64,000 nt of DNA, taken from contig WQTS01000144.1 in NCBI GenBank assembly GCA_009786185.1, forward strand, positions 110,127-174,126, in the 5' to 3' direction. The stretch is from Bacteroidota bacterium. Lineage in GTDB: Bacteria > Bacteroidota > Bacteroidia > Bacteroidales > WCHB1-69. The notes beneath the pieces are model-generated. The model ran no database searches. It saw only the letters and a list, made by a program, of their open reading frames with translations, and was not told where the DNA came from. Made by a program: the position numbers and the translations under genes. Below, in pieces: positions 29,760 through 38,399 of the stretch. Within the stretch, counting starts at the first letter, position 1; each line of letters starts with the position of its first letter.

Positions 29760-31211
29760 ATGAAGAAAAACTACATTTTCATTTTAGTATTCCTGTTGTT
29801 TTTGCCACTTTCGTCATTCGGGCAAATTGAAGGTATTGACAATATGCCCACAGAGCTTCCTGCTGAGAAAAAAACAAAAAAGAAAAAGGAAAAAAATCCC
29901 GATGGAGTGAAAACGGGTTGGACCTTTGGAGTGCTGCCCAGTATTGCATTCGATGCCGATTTGGGTTTTCAGTTCGGTGTATTGTCTAACGTATTTTATT
30001 ACGGCGACGGCTCCACATTTCCCAATTACATGCACTCATTCTTCTTTGAAGCTGCTTATACTACAAAACGTTACGGCTTGTTCCGATTTTGTTTCGATTC
30101 AAGGACTTTGATTCCAAGACATAGATTTTCGTTCGATATTAGTTATGTTCCCGATGCGATGAGCGATTTTCTTGGGTATAATGGTTATCAATCCGTGTAT
30201 AACGAAGCGTGGCGCAATTCAAAACTCACTGCTGATCAGGGTTACAAAACGCGCGCTTTTTACAAATACAGGCGCGATTTACTGCGTATTGCTCCGGATA
30301 TTCAAGGTCCGATTAAAGGAAACTGGAAATGGGCTGCCGGCGTGGGATTCCTTGGCTATTGGACTGGGAACGTGGATATTGGAATGCTTAACAAAAATAA
30401 AAAAGACGAAAATAAATTGCCTACCGATATTGACGAATTGTATGAAAAATATGTGAAATGGGATATTATTCAAAATGATGAAGCTGAAGGCGGAATGCAC
30501 CCTTATGTGCGAAGCGGTTTTGTGTATGATAGCCGCAACAGGCAAATAAATGCCTCTACCGGAATCTACGCCGATGCGTTTTTTACTTACACTGCCGGTT
30601 TCGGAAAATCATCTGCCTATAACAACTTAAAGTTCAATACTGTTTTTCAACATTATGTACCTGTTTATAAGGATTATGTGACGTTCGCTTATCGTGCAGG
30701 CGTACAATTGTTGGTAGCCGGGAATAGTCCTTTTTATATGGATACTTACTTGAATATGCTTTATTATCAACGCGTATTATATGAAGCAATCGGAGGCGCT
30801 AACTCCGTACGCGGACTCATTCGCAATAGAGTATTGTCTAATGGCTTTGGATATGCTACCGCTGAATTTCGCATTAAAGTATGGAAATTCAAAATAGCGA
30901 ATCAACATTTTTATTTAGGATTTAATCCATTCTGTGATATGGGTATCATACTGCAACCTAAGTCATTGAATGAACAAAATATCCTAGAAAGTATTGCCAA
31001 AAACGATCCCGATTTCAACCTTAATGACTTAGGATATTATTTTAATTTCAACAAAAATAAAATTTACCAACCTCATTTTGGTGCCGGAATTGGAATGAAA
31101 ATCGCTATGAATGAGAATTTTATCCTTTCTGTGGATTGGGCGATGCCGTTCAACAAGCAAGATAATCATAGTATGGCGAATATTTATATTAAAATGGGAT
31201 ATCTGTTTTAA
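29760..31211 (+). CDS. BamA/TamA-like outer-membrane beta-barrel protein
   Basis: Signal peptide; alternating barrel-like strands; LYEAIGGANSVRGLIRNRVLSNGFGYATAEFRIKVWKF resembles Omp85/D15 C-terminal barrels; terminal aromatic (GYLF). Confidence 0.62.
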   Translation: MKKNYIFILVFLLFLPLSSFGQIEGIDNMPTELPAEKKTKKKKEKNPDGVKTGWTFGVLPSIAFDADLGFQFGVLSNVFYYGDGSTFPNYMHSFFFEAAYTTKRYGLFRFCFDSRTLIPRHRFSFDISYVPDAMSDFLGYNGYQSVYNEAWRNSKLTADQGYKTRAFYKYRRDLLRIAPDIQGPIKGNWKWAAGVGFLGYWTGNVDIGMLNKNKKDENKLPTDIDELYEKYVKWDIIQNDEAEGGMHPYVRSGFVYDSRNRQINASTGIYADAFFTYTAGFGKSSAYNNLKFNTVFQHYVPVYKDYVTFAYRAGVQLLVAGNSPFYMDTYLNMLYYQRVLYEAIGGANSVRGLIRNRVLSNGFGYATAEFRIKVWKFKIANQHFYLGFNPFCDMGIILQPKSLNEQNILESIAKNDPDFNLNDLGYYFNFNKNKIYQPHFGAGIGMKIAMNENFILSVDWAMPFNKQDNHSMANIYIKMGYLF

Positions 31212-31213
31212 GA

Positions 31214-31281
31214 TGTCTGAACTACGATTTTTACAAGATTTACAAGATTAGCAGGATTATTTCACTATCACAGTTCAGACA
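31214..31281. repeat. R3 palindromic repeat copy a (TGTCTGAAC ... GTTCAGACA)
   Basis: TGTCTGAACTACGATTTTTACAAGATTTACAAGATTAGCAGGATT...; right arm overlaps the mfd stop codon; related to 52108 and 63574. Confidence 0.7.
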
Positions 31282-34200
31282 ACCAACCCATTGCACTTTC
31301 TACATTTTTAACATTTTTTATAACCAACTGAGGCTTATTATTTACTGCTTTCATTTCTACCTGTGGATGGTATTTTTGTAATAAATCCAATATTTTTTCA
31401 AATAACTCCGACTGGAAAAACGGCGAATTCATATTGCCGGTGAAATAACCTGTGAAATGTCCTTTTTTGAGCATAATTTTCTCAAAATGAAAACGTAACG
31501 CTTCACGGCGCAACGGAATAATTTTTAACAGCTCTTTTGTTTCTTCCGGTAATGGACCAAACACATCTAACAGTTTATTCTCAAATTTCGCTAATTCTTC
31601 ATCAGTTTTAATGTTATCCAACTCTTTATATAAACTCATGCGTTCACTTACATTGGTAACGTAATCGGAGGGAATTTGCAAGCCGAGGTCGGTTTCTATT
31701 ACACAGTCGCGCTGGATAAGATCTTCGTTATCTGCCATTTGTTCGCCAAGTTCGGTTTCTTTCAACTCTATCATTGCTTCGTTGAGAATTTTTTGATACA
31801 TCTCAAAGCCAATTTCATTGATAAAGCCGCTTTGTTCTGCGCCCAAAATATCGCCGGCGCCGCGAATATCCAAATCGCGCATGGCAATTTGAAAGCCGCT
31901 GCCAATGTCGGAAAAATCCTCAATAGCTTTGAGGCGTTTGCGTGCATTATCATTCAAAATCTCTTTAGAAGGAACCAACATGTAACAAAATGCTTTCTGG
32001 TTGTTTCGTCCCACGCGCCCGCGCAATTGATGTAGCACATTCAGCGCAAAGTTTTGCGCATCGTTGATAATCATTGTATTTGCATTGGGAATGTCCAATC
32101 CGGATTCTATAATGGTGGTAGCGACTAATACATCATATTTGTCGTTAATAAAATTCAACATCACACGCTCTAATTCTTCTCCTTCCATTTGTCCATGCCC
32201 GATGCCGATTCTCGCATCCGGTACCAAATGTTGTATTTTTTCTGCAATTTCTTTGATATTTTGTACTTTATTGTGCACAAAAAAGACTTGCCCGCCGCGA
32301 TTCATCTCATAGTTAATTGCTTCGCGCACCAAATCTTCGTTAAATGTTTGAATTTCAGTTTGAATGGGGTAACGGTTGGGCGGTGGCGTAGCAATCACGG
32401 AAATATCGCGCACGCCCATGAGCGAAAATTGCAAGGTGCGCGGAATCGGCGTGGCGCTCATGGCAAGCGTGTCCACCATGCTGCGAACTTCGCGCAACTT
32501 TTCTTTTGCGGCTACGCCAAACTTTTGCTCCTCGTCTATAATTATTAACCCTAAATTCTTAAAAATAATATCTTTGCTTAAAATTCGATGTGTACCGATG
32601 AGGATATCTATTTCGCCTTTTTCTAACTTTTCTTTGGTTTCTTTGATTTCTTTTGCCGACTTGAATCGATTTAAATACTCGACTTTACATGGCATGTTTT
32701 TCAGTCGCTCCGAAAACGTATTATAATGTTGCAATGCCAACACTGTAGTAGGTACTAATACAGCCACTTGTTTGCTATCACCCACCGCTTTAAATGCCGC
32801 ACGAATGGCGATTTCCGTTTTTCCGAAACCTACATCTCCGCAAATCAACCTGTCCATCGGTTTTTCCGACTCCATATCTTTCTTCACATCGTTGGTGGTT
32901 TTCAATTGATCGGGTGTATCTTCCCAAATAAATGAGGCTTCCAATTCGGTTTGCAAATAGCTGTCGGGCGAGAAACTAAATCCTTTGTTGGTTTTTCGCG
33001 AAGCATAAAGTTTTACCAAATTGATAACCAGTTCTTTTACTCGCGTTTTTGTGCGCTCTTTTGTTCTTTCCCACACGCCTGAACCTAATCGGTGAATAAC
33101 AGGCGGCGCACCATCTTTGCCTACATATTTGGTAATTTTATGCAACGAATGGATGCTGATAAACAGCGTGTCCTGATCTTTATACACCAATTTTATGACC
33201 TCCTGCTCGCGCCCGTTCATCTCCATTTTGGCTAACCCTTGATATATGCCAATGCCGTGATCAACATGTACTACGTAATCACCTATTTGCAAATCGTACA
33301 ATTCTTTTAGCGTAAATGCCTCACTGCGTTTATATTTATCTCGAATAATAAAACGGTGATATTTTTCAAAAAATTGGTGGTCGGTATAAATACATATTTT
33401 ATTTAATTCGTCTCTGTAACCTTCGTGTAATACGTAATTTCTTGATTCAAAAAGCTGTTCTGCCGTATAGTTCGTATTTTCAAGATAGTTGTATTTTTCC
33501 AACAAATCTTGCATAATCGTTCGCATACGCTCATGCTGATTGGGGTTTTCGGAAAGAAAAATTGTTTGAAAACCGCGTTCTAAATTGTTCACCCATTCTT
33601 CTAATAATAACTCAAAATTTTTGTTAAAATGGTGCTGGGGTTTTATGTTAAAATCTCTAAAAATTTCATGTTGTAGAAAATTGGAATCTATTTCAATAAT
33701 CTTGAACTCATTAAGGAAATCTGCTAAGCGTAAGGGCGTTTCAAACTCCATTTTTTCGCAAGTGCTGTTAATTCTTCCTTGAATTTCAGGAATATTTTTG
33801 AGCCATAAGGTGGTTTCTTTCGGAAGAAAGTCAAAAAAAGAAACGGTAGCTTCGGCTTCCGAGCCGGAAAGCGCCGGCATAATGTGCAAAGTATCTAATT
33901 CGTAAAGAGAACGTTGCGTACCCGGATCAAAGCTTCGTATTGTTTCTACGGTTTCATTATTTAACTCAATGCGATACGGATTTTCTTCCGAAAAAGAGAA
34001 CACGTCGAAAATGCTGCCGCGCCACGCAAATTGCCCGGGTTCAAATACAAAATCCTCTTGTCGGTATTGATATTCGTATAAAAATTCTAAGAAAATATCA
34101 ATGGGTAATAGCTCATTTTTGGCAATCGAAAATGAATTTTCTTGCACATATTGTTTTGACACAATCTTTTCGCAGAGCGCATCGGGATAGGTAACAATGA

Positions 34201-34576
34201 ACATCCCTTTTTGCTCATGAATCAGCTTATCAATTACTTCCGCACGCATTTTTATATAGGTAGCGTCCGTATCTTGCCAATTATTTACTTTGTTAAATGA
34301 AGCAGGGAAATAGTACACTCGCTTTTCGCTTAGTGCTTTTTCTTTGTCTTGCAATAAAATTTCTAAATCGTTGAAAAAGAATAATGCTTCTTCTTTTCCG
34401 GGAAGTATGAACAGATGCGCATGTTCCGCTGCTTGTGTTTCATTAGCTGCAAATACGGCTAATGAAGAGCCGGCGAGATTGTTGATGCCTATTATTTTTG
34501 AAGAATTGCAGAGGCTATTAGAGTTTGTGAATTTAATGTATCTCAATTGCTTTCTATTTTTTGAATTGCCGTGCAA
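31268..34576 (-). CDS. mfd: Transcription-repair coupling factor
   Basis: DYVVHVDHGIGIYQGLAKMEMNGREQE; DRLICGDVGFGKTEIAIRAAF; IIIDEEQKFGV; ATTIIESGLDIPNANTMII; QLRGRVGR. Confidence 0.95.
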   Translation of the reverse strand: MHGNSKNRKQLRYIKFTNSNSLCNSSKIIGINNLAGSSLAVFAANETQAAEHAHLFILPGKEEALFFFNDLEILLQDKEKALSEKRVYYFPASFNKVNNWQDTDATYIKMRAEVIDKLIHEQKGMFIVTYPDALCEKIVSKQYVQENSFSIAKNELLPIDIFLEFLYEYQYRQEDFVFEPGQFAWRGSIFDVFSFSEENPYRIELNNETVETIRSFDPGTQRSLYELDTLHIMPALSGSEAEATVSFFDFLPKETTLWLKNIPEIQGRINSTCEKMEFETPLRLADFLNEFKIIEIDSNFLQHEIFRDFNIKPQHHFNKNFELLLEEWVNNLERGFQTIFLSENPNQHERMRTIMQDLLEKYNYLENTNYTAEQLFESRNYVLHEGYRDELNKICIYTDHQFFEKYHRFIIRDKYKRSEAFTLKELYDLQIGDYVVHVDHGIGIYQGLAKMEMNGREQEVIKLVYKDQDTLFISIHSLHKITKYVGKDGAPPVIHRLGSGVWERTKERTKTRVKELVINLVKLYASRKTNKGFSFSPDSYLQTELEASFIWEDTPDQLKTTNDVKKDMESEKPMDRLICGDVGFGKTEIAIRAAFKAVGDSKQVAVLVPTTVLALQHYNTFSERLKNMPCKVEYLNRFKSAKEIKETKEKLEKGEIDILIGTHRILSKDIIFKNLGLIIIDEEQKFGVAAKEKLREVRSMVDTLAMSATPIPRTLQFSLMGVRDISVIATPPPNRYPIQTEIQTFNEDLVREAINYEMNRGGQVFFVHNKVQNIKEIAEKIQHLVPDARIGIGHGQMEGEELERVMLNFINDKYDVLVATTIIESGLDIPNANTMIINDAQNFALNVLHQLRGRVGRNNQKAFCYMLVPSKEILNDNARKRLKAIEDFSDIGSGFQIAMRDLDIRGAGDILGAEQSGFINEIGFEMYQKILNEAMIELKETELGEQMADNEDLIQRDCVIETDLGLQIPSDYVTNVSERMSLYKELDNIKTDEELAKFENKLLDVFGPLPEETKELLKIIPLRREALRFHFEKIMLKKGHFTGYFTGNMNSPFFQSELFEKILDLLQKYHPQVEMKAVNNKPQLVIKNVKNVESAMGWLSEL

Positions 34577-34644
34577 ATTAACATAAAAGATAGTATTCAG
34601 AGTTTCGATTGCTTTTTTCGCTCACAATAATTTAAAAAATTATG

Positions 34645-34652
34645 TATATTTG
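34645..34652 (+). promoter_or_regulatory. -7 box TATATTTG upstream of the phosphoesterase-ATPase cassette
   Basis: TAnnTTTG match. Confidence 0.5.
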
Positions 34653-34725
34653 CAGCCTATTTTTGCAATTTAATTAATGCAAAAATATGATATTACTTCT
34701 ACTAGCCATCACTAAAACATATAAA

Positions 34726-36156
34726 ATGAGCATAAATAATCAAATTACATTATTTCATTTTTCGGATTTACATTTTGGAACAGGAAATAGATTTCAGCGC
34801 GATGGTTCAAATACTGCCAACAACATGGCAACTTTGCTTAAAGATTGTATGGATGCATACATTTTTGATCAAGAACCTATAATAGTTGCTGTTACAGGAG
34901 ATTTAATTGTTGCTAAGGATAAAGAAAAAAAGGACAACGAGAGAAGAAAACATAAAAATAACTTTAACTCTGCTTTTACTTTTTTGCAAAATATATGCCC
35001 TAAAACCGTTGATGGGAATATAGATCCGTCTAAGATATTCATTGTTCCTGGAAATCACGATGTTTCTCGTGAAAACAGTTGTGATAGATTTGATGATTAT
35101 AATAAATTTTATGAACAAATCCATAACAAATACCCTTCATTGGTAGAGCTTCGTAAATATGAGAACCCTAAAATAATAATTGCGGAAATTAACAGTTGTT
35201 CTTTTGTCGAAGAAGATCCAGAGGGCTTAAGAGGGCGAGTGGAAGATGAGGCTCTGTCCAAATTGGAAAGAGAATTGGGCATTTTGAAGAGTTCTTCCGA
35301 ATTTGATTTTGATGATTATGTTAAAATTGCATTACTTCATCATCAAATCGTCTTACTACCTTCTTTTATAAAAAAAAGAAGAGGTACAACTACTCATGAT
35401 GAAATAGTCAATGATACAATTGTTAATGATGCTGATTTAATTAAAATTCTAAATAACAATAACTTTCATTTAATTCTACATGGTCATAAGCACCATCCTT
35501 GTCAATACGTATACGACCCAAATTCTTACTGGGGTAAAAATAGTATGAAAACTCCTATGTTAATTATTGCAGGAGGAAGTTGCGGAAGTAAAGAATTGCC
35601 TGAATATGACGAAAGACCTTGCAATACATTTAATATCCTCCAGATGCATTGGAAAGTCAAAGAACAGATAACAATAAAGTTAACAATAAAGGGACTGCTG
35701 GTCCATGATAATGATGGAGTAAAATTATTGTATAATAAATGGAACTGGAAAACAATCAATTATCGCGAATTTCGTATTCAATATCAACAAACAAATAAGT
35801 GTGAATGGAAAGTTACAATGTCGAATGAAGCATTAGACTCTTCAGATTCGCTTATGTATTGTTTGCAAAATTGTTTGTTAAAAGATTCAGAATTTCTTAG
35901 TACTGTATATCCGGATCAAAATTATGATAGTACTCAATTAACTATCTATGATATTTCTACGCTTAAATATAAGTATATTGAAGCAGTACTTGATGTTATA
36001 AAAAAAGACGTAAAGAGTTTCGACTTAAGCTCAATATGTCAGATAAAAGAATACTATGATATATCAGAGAAATCAGAACAAGAAATAAATGATAATATAG
36101 AATTTGCAAAAAAAGATATAAATAATTTTTTAGAACGATATCAAAATGGAAGCTAA
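34726..36156 (+). CDS. Calcineurin-like metallophosphoesterase with uncharacterised C-terminal extension (putative effector)
   Basis: Five MPE motifs: FSDLHFG, VTGDLIV, VPGNHDVS, ALLHHQ, LHGHKHH; ~160-aa C-terminal region with no recognised family. ORF opens at 34687; MSINNQITLFHFSDLHFG at 34726 is the likely start. Confidence 0.85.
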   Translation: MSINNQITLFHFSDLHFGTGNRFQRDGSNTANNMATLLKDCMDAYIFDQEPIIVAVTGDLIVAKDKEKKDNERRKHKNNFNSAFTFLQNICPKTVDGNIDPSKIFIVPGNHDVSRENSCDRFDDYNKFYEQIHNKYPSLVELRKYENPKIIIAEINSCSFVEEDPEGLRGRVEDEALSKLERELGILKSSSEFDFDDYVKIALLHHQIVLLPSFIKKRRGTTTHDEIVNDTIVNDADLIKILNNNNFHLILHGHKHHPCQYVYDPNSYWGKNSMKTPMLIIAGGSCGSKELPEYDERPCNTFNILQMHWKVKEQITIKLTIKGLLVHDNDGVKLLYNKWNWKTINYREFRIQYQQTNKCEWKVTMSNEALDSSDSLMYCLQNCLLKDSEFLSTVYPDQNYDSTQLTIYDISTLKYKYIEAVLDVIKKDVKSFDLSSICQIKEYYDISEKSEQEINDNIEFAKKDINNFLERYQNGS

Positions 36157-38194
36157 CTTAAAACAATTACTAAATGATGACATTAAGTTCAACTTATCAG
36201 AAACAAATTATATAATACCTATTTCCGATGATTCTATAAGAGAAAAGCTTTTAATAGATGGGAAAGAAACTATCCGTACTTGCTTGCAAAAACACGATGT
36301 AAAATTGTTGAATGATTACGACAAGTGTATTGAAGACTTAGTGACTTCGGAGGCATTTTTTATAAAAGAGGGAGAAATATATAAGCCCGATAAATCTGGC
36401 AACACAGAAGATCCTAAAGGGTATTACGTTGAAAATCAGAATTATAAAGATTTAAATGGCGACATGCATGATATAAGAGATATACTACAACCTTCTATAA
36501 AATATATTACTGGAGGAAGAGGTATAGGTAAAACTTTGACAATGAATATTCTATTACTCAGAAACTTTGATTTTTTATGTAAAAATAAAATTGTTTTTAT
36601 AAGATGTGATATTAAGAAGTTTTTAGATCTAAAACAAAAAGAAAGAACTGTTGATGGTAAAGAAGAATTTAGTATTGCAGATTACATAGATTGTCAACTT
36701 TTATATATTCTTTGTGAGCAATTAGATTTAGATTTTTATAAAGAAATTGCTTCTATTTTTGATGATAAAACTTATAAATATACAGTAAGTAAAGATCACA
36801 CAAGTGATAATCTCAAATATAGAGAGAGAAGTATTGTTGAACAATTAAATAAATATCAGAAATTAATTAAAGATTATCAAAAATTACATAATGAAAATTA
36901 TGCCAGGCAGGTTATTATTAATAGTAAACTACTGTCACCTTATGAGGGCTCAACAAGAGCATATAACAATTGGATCAATTTATCAAAAGAAATTCAACAA
37001 ACTTTAAGGAAAAAAGGTTATAGATTTTGGGCAATTATTGATGGTATGGATAATATAAATAAGTACGATAATAATGGTAATCTTGAGAAAGAGTTTGATA
37101 AAATGATAGAGGCCGCAATAGATTATATTAGAAATAAGGAAAAGAAATACTTTATTTGGGTTTTAATGAGGAATAACACATACCAAATATTAAAAAGTAA
37201 AGTTAAATCTATTGGTTCTCATCAACTTATCAAAGAAGACGACCGTTACAAATTTAATATAGAAAAATTAAAAAAAGAAGATGTTATAAAAGAAAGAGAT
37301 AGAGTTTTTAGCATAAAAAAGGATTATTTGAAAAATGTAGAATTACCTGAGGGAATAGAAAATCTCTACCAACTCTTTTTTCAAAAAGAACTAATAAAAA
37401 AATCACACCATATTCGTAATTATATTTTTAATTGGATAAATTTTTTGTTTTGGCATGCAATACATCATAAGAAATATAAAACATCTACTTTTAGTGAGAA
37501 CTTTTATTACTCTAATCTTATTTTAAATGAAAGATTATTTTTAGACACTCAAAATGCTGTATTTCAAAAAAAACATTACTCTGATATATTATTTAATATT
37601 TTCTATTACAATGCAAATGAAATTAAGAGATCTAAACTCAAGATTTGGCATGGTTGGTGTGCAATACGAATAATGCAATTTATCCAAAGCTATGGAGACA
37701 ATGGGATTAAAGAGGAAAAATTAGTGTCAAAGTTGGTAAATTTATTTTCATATGACAAAAAACAAGTAAAATTAATTTATAGACATCTTATAATGTATGG
37801 ATTTATTCGTTATACCGATGGTGATGTATTAACTATTAAAGCGACAAATGGAGGAAAGGAACTCATAGATTTTATTTTTTCTCATTTGGAGATACTCTAT
37901 TATTGTGCTTTAGATACTCCTTTGCCGTATTTCTGTGTGAAAAACGGGCATATAACCTCTCATAGTAATAGTTATCATATAAAAGATTTTACTCATAATT
38001 GTGTAAAAACTACAACAACCTTTTTGAATTTTCTTGATTTTCAACACGAAGAAGAAATGAAAAGATTAAAACAAAAAAATAAACAAAACGAAATAAAAAT
38101 CTTTATCAATCCATTGGATGATGACAAAATAGCAAAAAGTCTTCATGAAAAAATAGAATACTTGTTGTCAAAAAAAGAGATTTATATGCAATAA
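36146..38194 (+). CDS. P-loop NTPase (STAND/AAA-like) with C-terminal winged-helix-like region (putative sensor)
   Basis: Walker A YITGGRGIGKTLTMN; Walker B-like FWAIIDGMDNI; wHTH-like GIKEEKLVSKLVNLFSYDKKQVKLIYRHLIMYGFIRYTDGDVLTIKAT; ATG overlaps the upstream stop by 11 nt. Confidence 0.72.
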   Translation: MEANLKQLLNDDIKFNLSETNYIIPISDDSIREKLLIDGKETIRTCLQKHDVKLLNDYDKCIEDLVTSEAFFIKEGEIYKPDKSGNTEDPKGYYVENQNYKDLNGDMHDIRDILQPSIKYITGGRGIGKTLTMNILLLRNFDFLCKNKIVFIRCDIKKFLDLKQKERTVDGKEEFSIADYIDCQLLYILCEQLDLDFYKEIASIFDDKTYKYTVSKDHTSDNLKYRERSIVEQLNKYQKLIKDYQKLHNENYARQVIINSKLLSPYEGSTRAYNNWINLSKEIQQTLRKKGYRFWAIIDGMDNINKYDNNGNLEKEFDKMIEAAIDYIRNKEKKYFIWVLMRNNTYQILKSKVKSIGSHQLIKEDDRYKFNIEKLKKEDVIKERDRVFSIKKDYLKNVELPEGIENLYQLFFQKELIKKSHHIRNYIFNWINFLFWHAIHHKKYKTSTFSENFYYSNLILNERLFLDTQNAVFQKKHYSDILFNIFYYNANEIKRSKLKIWHGWCAIRIMQFIQSYGDNGIKEEKLVSKLVNLFSYDKKQVKLIYRHLIMYGFIRYTDGDVLTIKATNGGKELIDFIFSHLEILYYCALDTPLPYFCVKNGHITSHSNSYHIKDFTHNCVKTTTTFLNFLDFQHEEEMKRLKQKNKQNEIKIFINPLDDDKIAKSLHEKIEYLLSKKEIYMQ

Positions 38195-38399
38195 TTTGAT
38201 ATACAATGTATTGAAAAGTATAAATTGATCTCTAACAATATCCATTTAGACTTAGCTATTTCGGTTAAAAAATGATTTCAAAACTGCTTTTCTAACAGAA
38301 GGTTTAAGTGTATGTTAAAATTTTAATAAGAAAAATACATTGTTTTATGTTTCTTCGCAAAAAAAACGGGTAATATATCATCAAATAACACAATGAATT

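Noticed and set aside
31676-32548. Several 82-119-aa plus-strand ORFs antisense to mfd
   Set aside because: Mutually overlapping and opposite conserved helicase motifs; coding shadows.
34687-34725. Leader MILLLLAITKTYK on the phosphoesterase as a signal peptide
   Set aside because: Short; the catalytic fold begins right after MSINNQITLFHFSDLHFG and the partner is a cytosolic ATPase, so 34726 is preferred.
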